Shown: positions 24,057 to 33,074, numbered from the stretch's first letter. The stretch: 64,000 nucleotides of DNA from Bacteroidaceae bacterium (GCA_017557635.1 JAFYYH010000006.1:1-64000), one strand, 5' to 3'. Notes: generated by a model from the letters alone, not told the origin. Numbers and translations: made by a program.

Positions 24057-26639
24057 ATGGGTAGCATAGTCCTTTACATAATAGAGTGGGCGTTTGCCCT
24101 GCTGGTTCTGCTTGCAATCTATAAGGCTGCATTCAGCGGAACCACATTCCACCGCTTTAACCGGTGTTACCTGCTGGGAGCCACATTGCTCTCGGCTCTT
24201 CTCCCCCTTGTTCAAGTGACTCTTCCCGACAGCACTCCTCTGGTAAGCGACATGACCATTCAGGACACGGGGTTTGCCCAGGAACTGTCAGGAACCCTCA
24301 CGTTCATTGATGAAGGACCCGATGATTTTGTGATTAATGAGACCGAGGCTCTTCCTGCCAAAAATGCCAAGAAGAACAGCCTGTGGGCTGTAGGACTGAT
24401 CTGCACGTATGTTGTCTATGTCCTGACCCTTGTAATAGGATGGACACGCGGAATCATACGTGCCAGACGGTTCCTGCGCGGCAAGCCCCGCCGCCGTGTG
24501 AGCCGAACCGTATGGCTGGTCACCCACAATGAACCTTACGGCCCTTTCAGCTGGATGAACTACATTGTCATATCCGATACTGAAAAGGGTTTTTCCCGCA
24601 AGGCCAGTCTGCGTCACGAATACTCGCACGTAAGACTGATGCACTCACTGGACCTTATTATACTGTTGGCCTGCACTACCGTCAATCCAGTGTGCTGGCT
24701 TGTACTCCAAGAGATAAAGATAGTCCATGAATTTGAGGCCGATGACGAAGTGATCAACCGTTACGGCATCCATGAGCAGGACTATCAGAGACTTTTACTG
24801 ATAAAAGCTGTCGGTGCAGAGGCCTATGCACTGGCCAGCTCCTTTAACCTGAACATTAAAAAGAGAATCATTATGATGAACAAGAAGAAAACCCTGAAGC
24901 GTAGGCTCATGTGGCTTCTGCTTCTGGTTCCCATGCTGGGAATGACTTCTGTCCTGTTTGCACGTACAGAAGAGGCCTTTAACTTTGACATTGCCACTCA
25001 GAAAGGTACCGTTACCGTAAAGGGTAAGGTAGTTGACGAGAAGGGCAAACCTATTGCAAACGCTATGATATCGGAGAGCAGCCCCGGTCCTGCCGTGGGA
25101 TTCATATTCCATTGCTTTACCGATAAGAACGGCGAATTCTCATTCAATACGGTGGAGATGGATGTGGAATTGACCGCAGGAAAAGAGGGATACGGCAGCG
25201 TTTCAGTCAAAGACTATTACGGAAAAGATATTGTGATAACACTTACCAAGGGCGGTGAGTATAAGGGAGTCGGCTTGGTGGCAAAGGAACGTAACCTGAT
25301 GCGCCTGATCGTAAAGGCAGACGGTAAGGTTCATGTAACCAACGGTGTTGTCAACAAGGATGTCGAGATGGATAAACTCAAGGATATTGCCGTGCAGTTC
25401 ATCTCAAATCCCAAGAATGACAGCAAGCTTCCTGTTCTTGAAGATTATGAAATCCCCAGCTACAAGACAGTGAAGACTTCATTCAGACATGTCATAGTAT
25501 TGGAACGCGAAAACAGCGCCAGTCTGGAGAATCGTGAAGCCGCCTATGGAACAGTCATGAATGCACTTTATGAACTCAGGGACAAGTGGTGCGTAAATGA
25601 GTTCGGACACCCGTATGCCGATTGCACTCCTGAACAGCAGTCTTTCGCATCGGCCATGTATCTCAATAAGGTTGTCATACCGGAGGTGAGATTTTTCTGT
25701 GACCTGACTCTCAGGATCCGCCGGGACGTTGCCGCTGCCGAAAAGGTGTTGGTTGACCAGTATAGCCTCGACGCGGTTCCTGTGCCCAATATAGAGGGTC
25801 AGTTGCTGGGAGATGGCAAAGGACTGGAAAGGTTACTTGAAAGTATTGTCTCCAGTGGAGATACAAGAATCAGAGGTGTGAAACTGGAAATCGGTCCAAA
25901 TGCCGAGAAGCCGTTCGTGCAGGAGATGGAGAAGGTTTTGAGAAAATGTAATGTTATAAACGTCAAGTATTCTTTTGGAAATACAAGGGGCACCCAAATA
26001 ACAGTAACAGGTAACAAACCTCAGGCAGGAGGTATGGTAAGTGGTGTGATTAAAAATGATGAAGGTCCCATGTTGATGGTTAATGTGACAGAATTGGATG
26101 ACTTGAACCGTATTCGGTCTCATGCCATTTCAGATCCTCAGGGAAACTTCAGCATGCGTATTGTCAATCCCGCCGACGTCTTGTTTATACAATACGACGG
26201 TTATTACAATGTAACGACTGAGCTGACAGGTTCTTTCTATGATATAACCTTAAAGAGGGATCCGGGTGCTCCACGTCCGGATGCCGAGAACCAGGCATCG
26301 TCTAACGTTCCCGATAAGGATGGCATCTATTCGACAGTGGATGTTATGCCGATGTTCCCGGGCGGAACAATGGAACTTCTGGAAAACATGCGTACCAACA
26401 TCAATTACCCGGCCAAAGCCAGAGCAGACGGGACCCAGGGCAGAGCGCTTGTGTCATTCATAGTTGATGAGGAAGGTCATTTGTCTAACTTCAGGATAGA
26501 CAAATCGACCGGTAATGATGAACTTGATCAGGAGGCTTTGAGGTGGGCCGCCACTATGCCGGATTGGCAGCCCGGCATGCTGGACGGTAAAAAGGTCAAA
26601 GTAAGATACCAGGTTCCGGTCAATTTCAGACTTAGATGA
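24057..26639 (+). CDS. BlaR1-like M56 metallopeptidase fused to carboxypeptidase-regulatory and TonB C-terminal domains
   Basis: An 860-residue multidomain membrane protein. Residues 1-285 are the M56 unit: several membrane helices and the zinc motif HEYSH in LRHEYSHVRLMHSL, with EFEADDEVI downstream. A last membrane helix (WLLLLVPMLGMTSVLFA) leads outside. Residues about 315-400 form a carboxypeptidase-regulatory-like beta sandwich (VKGKVVDEKGKPIANAMI), a second similar one is near 665-740 (VSGVIKNDEGPMLMVNV), and residues 770-860 are a TonB C-terminal domain ending MPDWQPGMLDGKKVKVRYQV. There is no penicillin-binding sensor domain. It likely senses envelope state and signals to the BlaI repressor encoded just upstream; the TonB end may contact an outer-membrane protein. 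Confidence 0.85.
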   Translation: MGSIVLYIIEWAFALLVLLAIYKAAFSGTTFHRFNRCYLLGATLLSALLPLVQVTLPDSTPLVSDMTIQDTGFAQELSGTLTFIDEGPDDFVINETEALPAKNAKKNSLWAVGLICTYVVYVLTLVIGWTRGIIRARRFLRGKPRRRVSRTVWLVTHNEPYGPFSWMNYIVISDTEKGFSRKASLRHEYSHVRLMHSLDLIILLACTTVNPVCWLVLQEIKIVHEFEADDEVINRYGIHEQDYQRLLLIKAVGAEAYALASSFNLNIKKRIIMMNKKKTLKRRLMWLLLLVPMLGMTSVLFARTEEAFNFDIATQKGTVTVKGKVVDEKGKPIANAMISESSPGPAVGFIFHCFTDKNGEFSFNTVEMDVELTAGKEGYGSVSVKDYYGKDIVITLTKGGEYKGVGLVAKERNLMRLIVKADGKVHVTNGVVNKDVEMDKLKDIAVQFISNPKNDSKLPVLEDYEIPSYKTVKTSFRHVIVLERENSASLENREAAYGTVMNALYELRDKWCVNEFGHPYADCTPEQQSFASAMYLNKVVIPEVRFFCDLTLRIRRDVAAAEKVLVDQYSLDAVPVPNIEGQLLGDGKGLERLLESIVSSGDTRIRGVKLEIGPNAEKPFVQEMEKVLRKCNVINVKYSFGNTRGTQITVTGNKPQAGGMVSGVIKNDEGPMLMVNVTELDDLNRIRSHAISDPQGNFSMRIVNPADVLFIQYDGYYNVTTELTGSFYDITLKRDPGAPRPDAENQASSNVPDKDGIYSTVDVMPMFPGGTMELLENMRTNINYPAKARADGTQGRALVSFIVDEEGHLSNFRIDKSTGNDELDQEALRWAATMPDWQPGMLDGKKVKVRYQVPVNFRLR

Positions 26640-26648
26640 AAAAAGGGG

Positions 26649-26677
26649 TGCCGGCTGATGCCGGCATTCTTTTTTTA
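26649..26677 (+). terminator. Rho-independent terminator after BlaR1-TonB gene
   Basis: TGCCGGC-TGAT-GCCGGCA is followed by TTCTTTTTTTA; it separates the BlaI/BlaR1 pair from the outer-membrane barrel gene. Confidence 0.88.
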
Positions 26678-26696
26678 TTATTTGACATTTGCAGGG

Positions 26697-26727
26697 TTGT
26701 TTCGTATAATCATGTGAAATAACTTTG
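26697..26727 (+). promoter_or_regulatory. Promoter of the barrel gene, very close to its start codon
   Basis: TTG (26697-26699), 20 nt, then TAACTTTG (26720-26727). The ATG is only 5 nt after the -7 box, so transcription would begin about at the start codon, giving a leaderless or nearly leaderless mRNA unless another promoter is used. Confidence 0.55.
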
Positions 26728-26732
26728 CACAT

Positions 26733-29492
26733 ATGATTTTTAGAAGATCTGTCCTGATTTTTCTGATGCTTTTGCTGGCGCTTCCTGCGATGGGCCAGTT
26801 TGTCGTTATAGGTTCTCCTGATTATGGAGGGAGTGACTGGAGCGATCCTGAAATAGAATCCTATCTCCGTACATATATCAAACAGTTATTCCAGGTTGAC
26901 GGCAGAGTGTTCGGCGTGGATGATTACGAGCCGACTCCGTATCCGCTGCAGGGTGCAAACATCAAGGTCACATGCATGGGCGACACTACCGCATTTGACG
27001 GAATGGCGGCCGATAGGGACGGAAGTTTCTGGGTTTACATGTCCCGCCGTGACCGCCTGAAAGATACCAGACTGCGCGTAACGGTTTCATATCTCGGAAT
27101 GGGAACGCTTGACACCATATTTGATGTCAAGGCAACCAAAATGGACGGAATAGATACCTACGCCATACAGCTGGATTCCGTGGTCCTGCGCAGCAATCCT
27201 CTCACTACCGAGGAGGTTGAGATTGTGGCCGAGCTGCAGCGCATGTATCAGCACGGTGATACCGTCATATTCAATGCCGATGCCTACGAGATGCCTACGG
27301 GAAGCGTGCTGCTGGATCTGGTACGCCGTTTGCCGGGACTCAGATATGAGGACGGAGGCTTGAGCTATCTGGGCCGAAGCATTGAGGAGATACGCCTTAA
27401 CGGTGACTCTTTCTTTAAGCGTGACATGAGTATCGCACTGAACAACATGCCAACAGACAAACTCAAGAGCCTCAAGGTTTATGAGGTGCCCGATGATACC
27501 CTGAAACGTATGAGCGACAACCACCTTGTCATGGACATGGAGACCAAGGAACCCATGAACCGCACCATGTTTGCCAATGTGGAGGCGGCCACGACAAACA
27601 GGTTTGACAGGTATTCGGTATCGGCCAACGGATCGACATGGAAACAGGGCGGAAGCGAGTTGTACGCATCGGTTTTACATAATACGATACCGTCGGAATA
27701 CTCCCATTCGCTCAAACAGGAGAGATCCTCCGGAAGTCTCTATCTGGACAAGCAGTTTGAAAAGGTGTCAGTTGACGGATCGGCGTCTTACAACCGCAGT
27801 TACAGTGAGAACAAGGACGCCAACTATAACAAGATGTTCATGCCGGAATTTACCCAGAATTCTTACAGCGAATCGGAGAGTTCAAGCGGCAGCAACAGTC
27901 TGAACGGCTCGGCATCGGCCCGTTGGCGCATGGGCGAAAAGGGTTGGATGAACGTGGGCGTGAACTACTCAAGGTCCCGGAGCAAAAGTTCAAGCAATTC
28001 AATTGACTCAATCTCCAATGAGGGTGAGGGGCTGGTGAGTTTCACCCGTCAGAGCAACAGGTCTGAATCGGGCAGCAACTCTTACGGCGTGAACATGGGA
28101 TTCAACACCAGTTTCGGAAAGGATAACGCTTATTCACTGAATTCCTATTTCAATTACAACGGTTCTCAGGGTACAGGTGTGAACTATAATGAATCCGAGA
28201 GCAGATTCTATAAACTGAATGACAGTACCCGTCTGGTTAACCACAGGATACTGACTCCTTCAAACAACAACACCGTAAGCGGAAACGTAAATCTGGACCG
28301 CAGCGTAGGTAAGAACGGTTATCTTGGATTGGGATACAACTTCTCATATAACGGTAGCACCAGCGTACAGAACTATGAGGACATTGCCGCCGACGGAACG
28401 TTGAGTACGGTTGACAGCCTGCATTACGACAAGCGCAACTCCAACTTGAGCAACAGCGTTGACCTTAGTTACTATTACAGCGATTCACTTTACAGGATCA
28501 ATGTCAACGCACAGGCATCGCCAAAGGTTATGACCATTGACAATGAGCAGCAGGGCAAGAACGAGCACATCCGTTACGTCGGAGTGCAGTATAATGCCAG
28601 TGTGAACCTGCGGGCAAGGGTGTTCGGCAAGAGCGAGGTGGGCATCGGCTATAACGGTTCCAACGGTCTGCCCGGCGTGTCACAGTTATCGACGGTGACT
28701 GACTACAGGGATCCCATGAACATCCATGAGGGTAACAGTTCGCTCAAGAACTCATTCACGCACAATTTCAACGCCGAGTTCCAGCTGCGTTCATATATGC
28801 GTACCAGCATCAATTACGGAATGACGCGGAATGAGATAACCACTCTGACCAGACTGGACAGGGCCACAGGTGCGCGCCGCACATCGCCGGCCAACATCAA
28901 CGGCAGTTGGAATATGAACGAATACTTGTACCTGACCTATCCGTTCCGCGACCTTTCGCTGGGTTTATCGGCCAACCATTCGTTCAGACATAACGTGGCA
29001 TACGTCCAGAGTTATACCGACAGTGAACCTGAAAAGAGCGCTACAGACTGGAACCAGTTGAGTTTCAATCTGTCGGGCGGCTATTCAAACAGTTCATGGA
29101 TGATCAGGGCCGAGACGGGTTACAGCATTGACCGCAGCAAGAGCGACTATCTGGAAAAGTCCAACGGAGGACGCCGGTTCTCGGCCAGCGGTGACATCTC
29201 TTATACTACAAAAATCGGTCTGGGCGCATCGACCAGATGCAATTACAACAAGCCGTTCGGATATGAGATGGCCGAAGCCAACCGTGCGGAGTGTCTCTGG
29301 AACATGTCGGTTGAGTATGCATTCCTGAAGAACCGTCAGGCCGAGGTGAGCGTGACCTGGCGTGACATACTCAATTCCTATAACGGATTCTCGGCACAGG
29401 TTTCCGGTACCAGTTGGAACGAGAGCCGAACCTACGGCGATACATCCATGATCGTTATTACCTTCAGGTACCGTTTCAATGACTTCAGATAA
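26733..29492 (+). CDS. Large outer-membrane beta-barrel protein with N-terminal regulatory-type domain (PF14905-like)
   Basis: A 919-residue protein with signal peptide (residues 1-21, ending PAMGQ). About residues 70-150 form a carboxypeptidase-regulatory-like sandwich; 185-285 resemble a TonB-receptor plug (TGSVLLDLVRRLPGLRYE, SIEEIRLNGDSFF, LKSLKVYEVPDD). From about 290 onward there are many alternating Ser/Asn/Tyr strands typical of a barrel, ending TFRYRFNDFR with an aromatic-rich C terminus. This is the plan of outer-membrane beta-barrel family proteins related to TonB-dependent receptors. No SusD partner is present. Its place right after a BlaR1-TonB fusion suggests a possible envelope signalling pair, which is inference. 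Confidence 0.8.
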   Translation: MIFRRSVLIFLMLLLALPAMGQFVVIGSPDYGGSDWSDPEIESYLRTYIKQLFQVDGRVFGVDDYEPTPYPLQGANIKVTCMGDTTAFDGMAADRDGSFWVYMSRRDRLKDTRLRVTVSYLGMGTLDTIFDVKATKMDGIDTYAIQLDSVVLRSNPLTTEEVEIVAELQRMYQHGDTVIFNADAYEMPTGSVLLDLVRRLPGLRYEDGGLSYLGRSIEEIRLNGDSFFKRDMSIALNNMPTDKLKSLKVYEVPDDTLKRMSDNHLVMDMETKEPMNRTMFANVEAATTNRFDRYSVSANGSTWKQGGSELYASVLHNTIPSEYSHSLKQERSSGSLYLDKQFEKVSVDGSASYNRSYSENKDANYNKMFMPEFTQNSYSESESSSGSNSLNGSASARWRMGEKGWMNVGVNYSRSRSKSSSNSIDSISNEGEGLVSFTRQSNRSESGSNSYGVNMGFNTSFGKDNAYSLNSYFNYNGSQGTGVNYNESESRFYKLNDSTRLVNHRILTPSNNNTVSGNVNLDRSVGKNGYLGLGYNFSYNGSTSVQNYEDIAADGTLSTVDSLHYDKRNSNLSNSVDLSYYYSDSLYRINVNAQASPKVMTIDNEQQGKNEHIRYVGVQYNASVNLRARVFGKSEVGIGYNGSNGLPGVSQLSTVTDYRDPMNIHEGNSSLKNSFTHNFNAEFQLRSYMRTSINYGMTRNEITTLTRLDRATGARRTSPANINGSWNMNEYLYLTYPFRDLSLGLSANHSFRHNVAYVQSYTDSEPEKSATDWNQLSFNLSGGYSNSSWMIRAETGYSIDRSKSDYLEKSNGGRRFSASGDISYTTKIGLGASTRCNYNKPFGYEMAEANRAECLWNMSVEYAFLKNRQAEVSVTWRDILNSYNGFSAQVSGTSWNESRTYGDTSMIVITFRYRFNDFR

Positions 29493-30393
29493 TCCCCTGG
29501 TGCGGGTTCATCTTACGCATAGTGCTGGGACTTACTCCTGCAGTCTTCTTGATGAATTTGCTGAATGATGCCTGATCGGCAAAGTTGAGTTCATCGGATA
29601 TCTCCTGTATGCTCATCTCGGATGCCAGAATCATGGACCTTGCGGTGGAGAAGAGCAGATCAGAGATGATTGCACTCAGGGTCTTGCCGAATATGGTTGT
29701 TGTTATCTGGTTAAGATATTGCGAAGTCAGGCACATCTGCTCGGAATAGAATTTGACCTGATGTTCCTTGCGGTAGTTGTTTACGAAAAGGCGGTATAGT
29801 TGGCGGGCAAGGATCTGCTGCCTTGTAAGGGGCTTGTTGTTGTCAGTTATCTCTTTCATGTGTAACTGCATTATGTTGTCCAGTTCCACATGATGCCAGG
29901 TGGTTACAAGTCTCAGTATGGCGGTACGGTTAGGACATTCCGGCCTGAGTATCTCGGCAGCAATCCTGTCAAGACAGGTATTCATTCTTTCAGATTCTTC
30001 GTGATTTAGTCGCAGTACAGGATTGAAGTAGGTCTGTGTCCATCTTTCAGATTTGACAATATAATTGAGATGTACGGACAGGTTATGACCGTTTGAATCA
30101 AGCAGCAGAAGCCGGACTTTGTAATCGGCACTGCATTCAACAAGCTTGCAGGTGTGGGTGGGTGCCAGAATGAACACGCTTCCCGGTTCCAGACGGTGAA
30201 TTTCATTGTTGAATTCAAACAGACTGAATCCCTGTGTGGTATAGCCGATGGCAAATGCATCGACAGCAAACAGTTCGCTTACGGTGTCCCTGCCGAACAG
30301 CATTACGTTAATTATGGCAATCTGGTCTTTGTAGTTAATGGGAACCTCGTCGTGAGATAACCGTAGCAAGTCCTTTATACTATATCGTTTCAT
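29485..30393 (-). CDS. AraC-family transcriptional regulator
   Basis: A 302-residue regulator: an N-terminal cupin-like sensor region (about 35-110, with FEFNNEIHRLEPGSVFILAP) and a C-terminal double HTH of AraC type (VKFYSEQMCLTSQYLNQITTTIFG, then MSIQEISDELNFADQASFSKFIKKTAGVSPSTMRK in parts). The effector is unknown. Its last codons overlap the convergent barrel gene by 8 nt, so the two genes share 3' ends. Confidence 0.87.
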   Translation of the reverse strand: MKRYSIKDLLRLSHDEVPINYKDQIAIINVMLFGRDTVSELFAVDAFAIGYTTQGFSLFEFNNEIHRLEPGSVFILAPTHTCKLVECSADYKVRLLLLDSNGHNLSVHLNYIVKSERWTQTYFNPVLRLNHEESERMNTCLDRIAAEILRPECPNRTAILRLVTTWHHVELDNIMQLHMKEITDNNKPLTRQQILARQLYRLFVNNYRKEHQVKFYSEQMCLTSQYLNQITTTIFGKTLSAIISDLLFSTARSMILASEMSIQEISDELNFADQASFSKFIKKTAGVSPSTMRKMNPHQGII

Positions 30394-30633
30394 ATCATTT
30401 CAATTTTGACAACTAAGGTAGGTATAAAAACCATTCATAGTTTCAAATCGGACAAATTTTCTTCATTTTCGGTTATAACCGCCTTAATTATATCCGCGAT
30501 ATTTGCAGTGCAATCCTGGGCTGTCGAGACGACATTCCGGACTGTAAAAAGGCAATGTTGGAATGAAAAGGTGTCCGTAAGTGTGTCCAGAGTTCTTTCC
30601 TTTTCAATACTCATGGATGCATGGACCCCGGAT
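30394..30633. other. Intergenic/leader region between AraC gene and lplA
   Basis: About 240 nt with no convincing gene; the only long plus-strand frame begins with TTG, has no usual ribosome site and no family look. It would hold the promoter of the AraC gene and the promoter and leader of the lplA-gcv operon. No glycine riboswitch signature was recognised. Confidence 0.4.
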
Positions 30634-30680
30634 AAATGGCAGTCTTGTAAGGTTGGCTGCCATTTATTTTTTTTATTTTT
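30634..30680 (+). terminator. Terminator/attenuator hairpin immediately before lplA
   Basis: AAATGGCAG (30634-30642) and CTGCCATTT (30657-30665) make a 9-bp stem, followed by ATTTTTTTTATTTTT. The lplA ATG at 30686 comes only 6 nt after the U-rich tract, so no separate promoter fits between. The hairpin therefore either attenuates the lplA-gcv transcript or is a leader structure near the ribosome site. Confidence 0.7.
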
Positions 30681-30685
30681 GATGC

Positions 30686-31402
30686 ATGAAACTGTTACAA
30701 TTGCCTGAAGATATGGGATGGCGCAGGCTGGTGTTCTGGCTGGCGCTCGAGGAATGGGCTGTGGAGCATGCTCCGGGCTCTTTTTTTGTCTGGAACGTAA
30801 GACCCACCGTCATATTTGGCCGAAACCAGGACATGGAGGCCGAAGTAAACGTGCCTTATTGTCTTGAACATGGAATAGAGATGTATCGCCGTAAGAGCGG
30901 CGGAGGCTGTGTCTATGCCGATGAGGGAAACCTCATGCTTTCATACATTACGCCTGAACCCGATGTTAACAAAGCCTTTGACGATTATCTGTCAAGTCTG
31001 GCCGATGCCCTCAGATCCATGGGCCTGGATGCCGTACGAACCGAGCATAATGACGTGCTGGTGGGAGGCCGCAAGGTTTCGGGCAACGCCTGTTACGCTA
31101 CAAAGACCGGCTGCATTGTTCACGGAACGCTCCTGTATGATGTTGATTTCAAGGAAATGGAGCACGCCATAACCCCATCGAAAGAGAAACTGGACAGCAA
31201 GGGAATCAAGTCTGTAAGGCAGCGGGTGAACAATCTGAAAAATTGTGGATTACTTTTTGATTTTGATGCTTTGAGGTCAAAACTAATTGACTATTTTTGT
31301 AAAGATATGCAGGTTTTAAGCAATTCTCAGTTGGATGAGGTGCTTGAAATAGAGAAAACCTACCTAGACGAAAACTTTATAAAATATGGCCGAAGAAATT
31401 AA
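30686..31402 (+). CDS. lplA: Lipoate-protein ligase
   Basis: A 238-residue BPL/LplA-fold ligase. RPTVIFGRNQ and RRKSGGGCVYADEGNLMLSY match the lipoate-binding motifs (RRxSGGGxVxHD with Ala for His), and NDVLVGGRKVSGNA contains the catalytic Lys. It would attach lipoate to the H protein of glycine cleavage (and to other E2 proteins) using ATP. It overlaps gcvT by 17 nt and leads the glycine cleavage operon, which fits its role. The separate C-terminal LplA domain is short or absent. Confidence 0.85.
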   Translation: MKLLQLPEDMGWRRLVFWLALEEWAVEHAPGSFFVWNVRPTVIFGRNQDMEAEVNVPYCLEHGIEMYRRKSGGGCVYADEGNLMLSYITPEPDVNKAFDDYLSSLADALRSMGLDAVRTEHNDVLVGGRKVSGNACYATKTGCIVHGTLLYDVDFKEMEHAITPSKEKLDSKGIKSVRQRVNNLKNCGLLFDFDALRSKLIDYFCKDMQVLSNSQLDEVLEIEKTYLDENFIKYGRRN

Positions 31403-32489
31403 AAAGACCTGTCTGCACGCCAGTCATGTGGCTCTGGGTGCCCAGATGAGCCCGTTCGGAGGATTTGACATGCCCATCCAGTATGCCGGTATCACCCAGG
31501 AACATCTGGCAGTTCGCGAAAAAGTGGGAATATTCGATGTATCCCACATGGGTGAGATATTCATCAGCGGACCCGACGCCGAGCGTTACATCAACCACAT
31601 CTTTACAAACAACATCAGCGGATTCAACCCCGGCAAGATCCTGTACGGAATGATGCTCTATCCAAACGGAGGCACCGTCGACGACCTGCTGGTATACCGT
31701 GAGTTCGAGCCCGACCACTTCCTGCTGGTAGTGAACGCCGCCAATATAGATAAGGATTACGCGTGGATGCTTGAGCAGCAGCCCGGTTACGATGTAAAGA
31801 TTGACAACCAGTCCGACATCTGGGGTCAGATAGCAATCCAGGGACCCGAGGCCGAGAAGACCATCATAGACCTCTTTGGTCTTGACTGCGCCAAATCCCT
31901 AAGCTTCTACGAGTACTGCAATTCAGAGTACAACGGCCACCGCCTGATCGTCAGCCGCACCGGCTACACCGGAGAGGACGGCTTTGAGCTCTACGCCACC
32001 CTGCAGGACACCGTAGAAATCTGGGACTGCCTGATCAAAGCCGGAGTCCAGCCCTGCGGCCTAGGCTGTAGAGACACCCTCCGCTTCGAAGCCGGAATGC
32101 CCCTCTACGGAGACGAACTGAGTGCCGAAATCAGCCCCATCGAGGCCGGTTTAGGAATGTTCTGCAAACTGGACAAAGCCGAATTCATAGGCCGCGAAGC
32201 CCTGGTAGCCCAGAAGGAACTAGGAGTAGAGAAGAAACTAGTCGGAATAGAGATCTTCGACCGCGCCATCCCCCGTCACGGCTACCCCGTAGAACTGGAA
32301 GACGGCACAGTGATAGGCGAGGTAACCACCGGCTACCACAGCATATCACTAGACAAAAGCATCTGCTTCGCCCTGGTAGAACCCCAGTATGCAGCATTGG
32401 ATACAGAGTTGTTCATACGCATCCGTAAAAAAGTCTTCCCAGGCAAAGTAATAAAGAAACGTTTCTACGAAACCAAATACAAAAAATAA
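31386..32489 (+). CDS. gcvT: Glycine cleavage system T protein (aminomethyltransferase)
   Basis: A 367-residue tetrahydrofolate-dependent aminomethyltransferase. HVALGAQMSPFGGFDMPIQYAGI is the standard N terminus; VSHMGEIFISGP, LNHI-type INHIFTNN, RTGYTGEDGFELY and GLGCRDTLRFEAGMPLYG are family motifs. It releases ammonia from the aminomethylated H protein and forms methylene-THF. Codon use changes after about 31890: GGT, GTT and GCT become rare while CTA, ATA, GTA, GGA and AAA rise, continuing into the beginning of gcvH. This suggests a mosaic tract. Confidence 0.95.
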   Translation: MAEEIKKTCLHASHVALGAQMSPFGGFDMPIQYAGITQEHLAVREKVGIFDVSHMGEIFISGPDAERYINHIFTNNISGFNPGKILYGMMLYPNGGTVDDLLVYREFEPDHFLLVVNAANIDKDYAWMLEQQPGYDVKIDNQSDIWGQIAIQGPEAEKTIIDLFGLDCAKSLSFYEYCNSEYNGHRLIVSRTGYTGEDGFELYATLQDTVEIWDCLIKAGVQPCGLGCRDTLRFEAGMPLYGDELSAEISPIEAGLGMFCKLDKAEFIGREALVAQKELGVEKKLVGIEIFDRAIPRHGYPVELEDGTVIGEVTTGYHSISLDKSICFALVEPQYAALDTELFIRIRKKVFPGKVIKKRFYETKYKK

Positions 32490-32533
32490 AATACTCCTGT
32501 CCTGATTCAAATTCCAAATCAGCAGTTGAGAGA

Positions 32534-32652
32534 GGAAGGAATTAGGGTAAGGAAAACCGTGGCCACCCATGGCCTCGTAAATGGGAGGGGCCCGCGGCCA
32601 AAGGCCGTGGGAGGGATGAGCGAAGCGAAGTTTTATCTACCCTAATCCTTCC
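32534..32652. repeat. Structured inverted-repeat element in gcvT-gcvH gap
   Basis: GGAAGGAATTAGGGTA (32534-32549) pairs with TACCCTAATCCTTCC (32638-32652) apart from one bulged A. Inside are CCCGCGGCC-AAA-GGCCGTGGG (32591-32611), a GGCC-acccat-GGCC pair and GAGCGAAGCGAAG. It is much more GC-rich than its flanks and sits inside an operon, so it is probably transcribed. It may be an intragenic-operon repeat (REP-like) or a processing/stability structure; it shares no core with the GGGGACGG elements. Confidence 0.65.
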
Positions 32653-32693
32653 GAGACCAACGTTCAGAAAAATAACGAACAAATAATAAAGCA

Positions 32694-33073
32694 ATGAGTA
32701 AAGTATTAGAAGGCTTAAAGTACAGCGACACCCATGAATGGGTAAAAGTAGAAGGAGAAATCGCAATCATAGGAGTAACCGATTTTGCCCAGAAGGAGAT
32801 GGGTGAGATCACTTACGTTGACTGCCCTGATGTTGATGATGAGGTGGAGAAGGGTAGCGAGTTCGGTGCGCTGGAGAGCGTAAAGGCTGCCAGCGATCTG
32901 TTCAGCCCGGTTAGCGGAACCGTAACCGAGGTTAATGAGGACGTAGTTGACGATCCCAAGCTGGTTAACGAAGACGCTTTTGCAAACTGGATCATCAAGG
33001 TACAGATGAGCGATGCATCAGAGCTTGACGGCCTGATGGATGCTGCTGCCTACAAAGCATTTATCAAGGAGTG

Positions 33074-33074
<1 letters not shown>
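32694..33074 (+). CDS. gcvH: Glycine cleavage system H protein
   Basis: A 126-residue lipoyl carrier. KYSDTHEWVKVEGE opens the fold and EFGALESVKAASDLFSPVSG contains the lipoylated Lys in ESVKAAS. It shuttles the aminomethyl group between P, T and L proteins. The first 30 codons are A-rich at third positions like the end of gcvT, then usage returns to the neighbourhood norm. The stop overlaps the gcvPA ATG (TGATG). Confidence 0.96.

Noticed and set aside
23692..26639. Classical beta-lactam resistance system
   Set aside because: BlaI and an M56 peptidase are present, but there is no penicillin-binding sensor domain in the fusion and no beta-lactamase or penicillin-binding protein gene nearby.
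30394..30685. Glycine riboswitch in front of the glycine cleavage operon
   Set aside because: The conserved glycine aptamer motifs were looked for and not found; only a terminator-like hairpin is visible.
30406..30708. 100-codon plus-strand frame before lplA
   Set aside because: Begins with TTG, contains the terminator-like hairpin and overlaps the lplA start; better seen as leader DNA.
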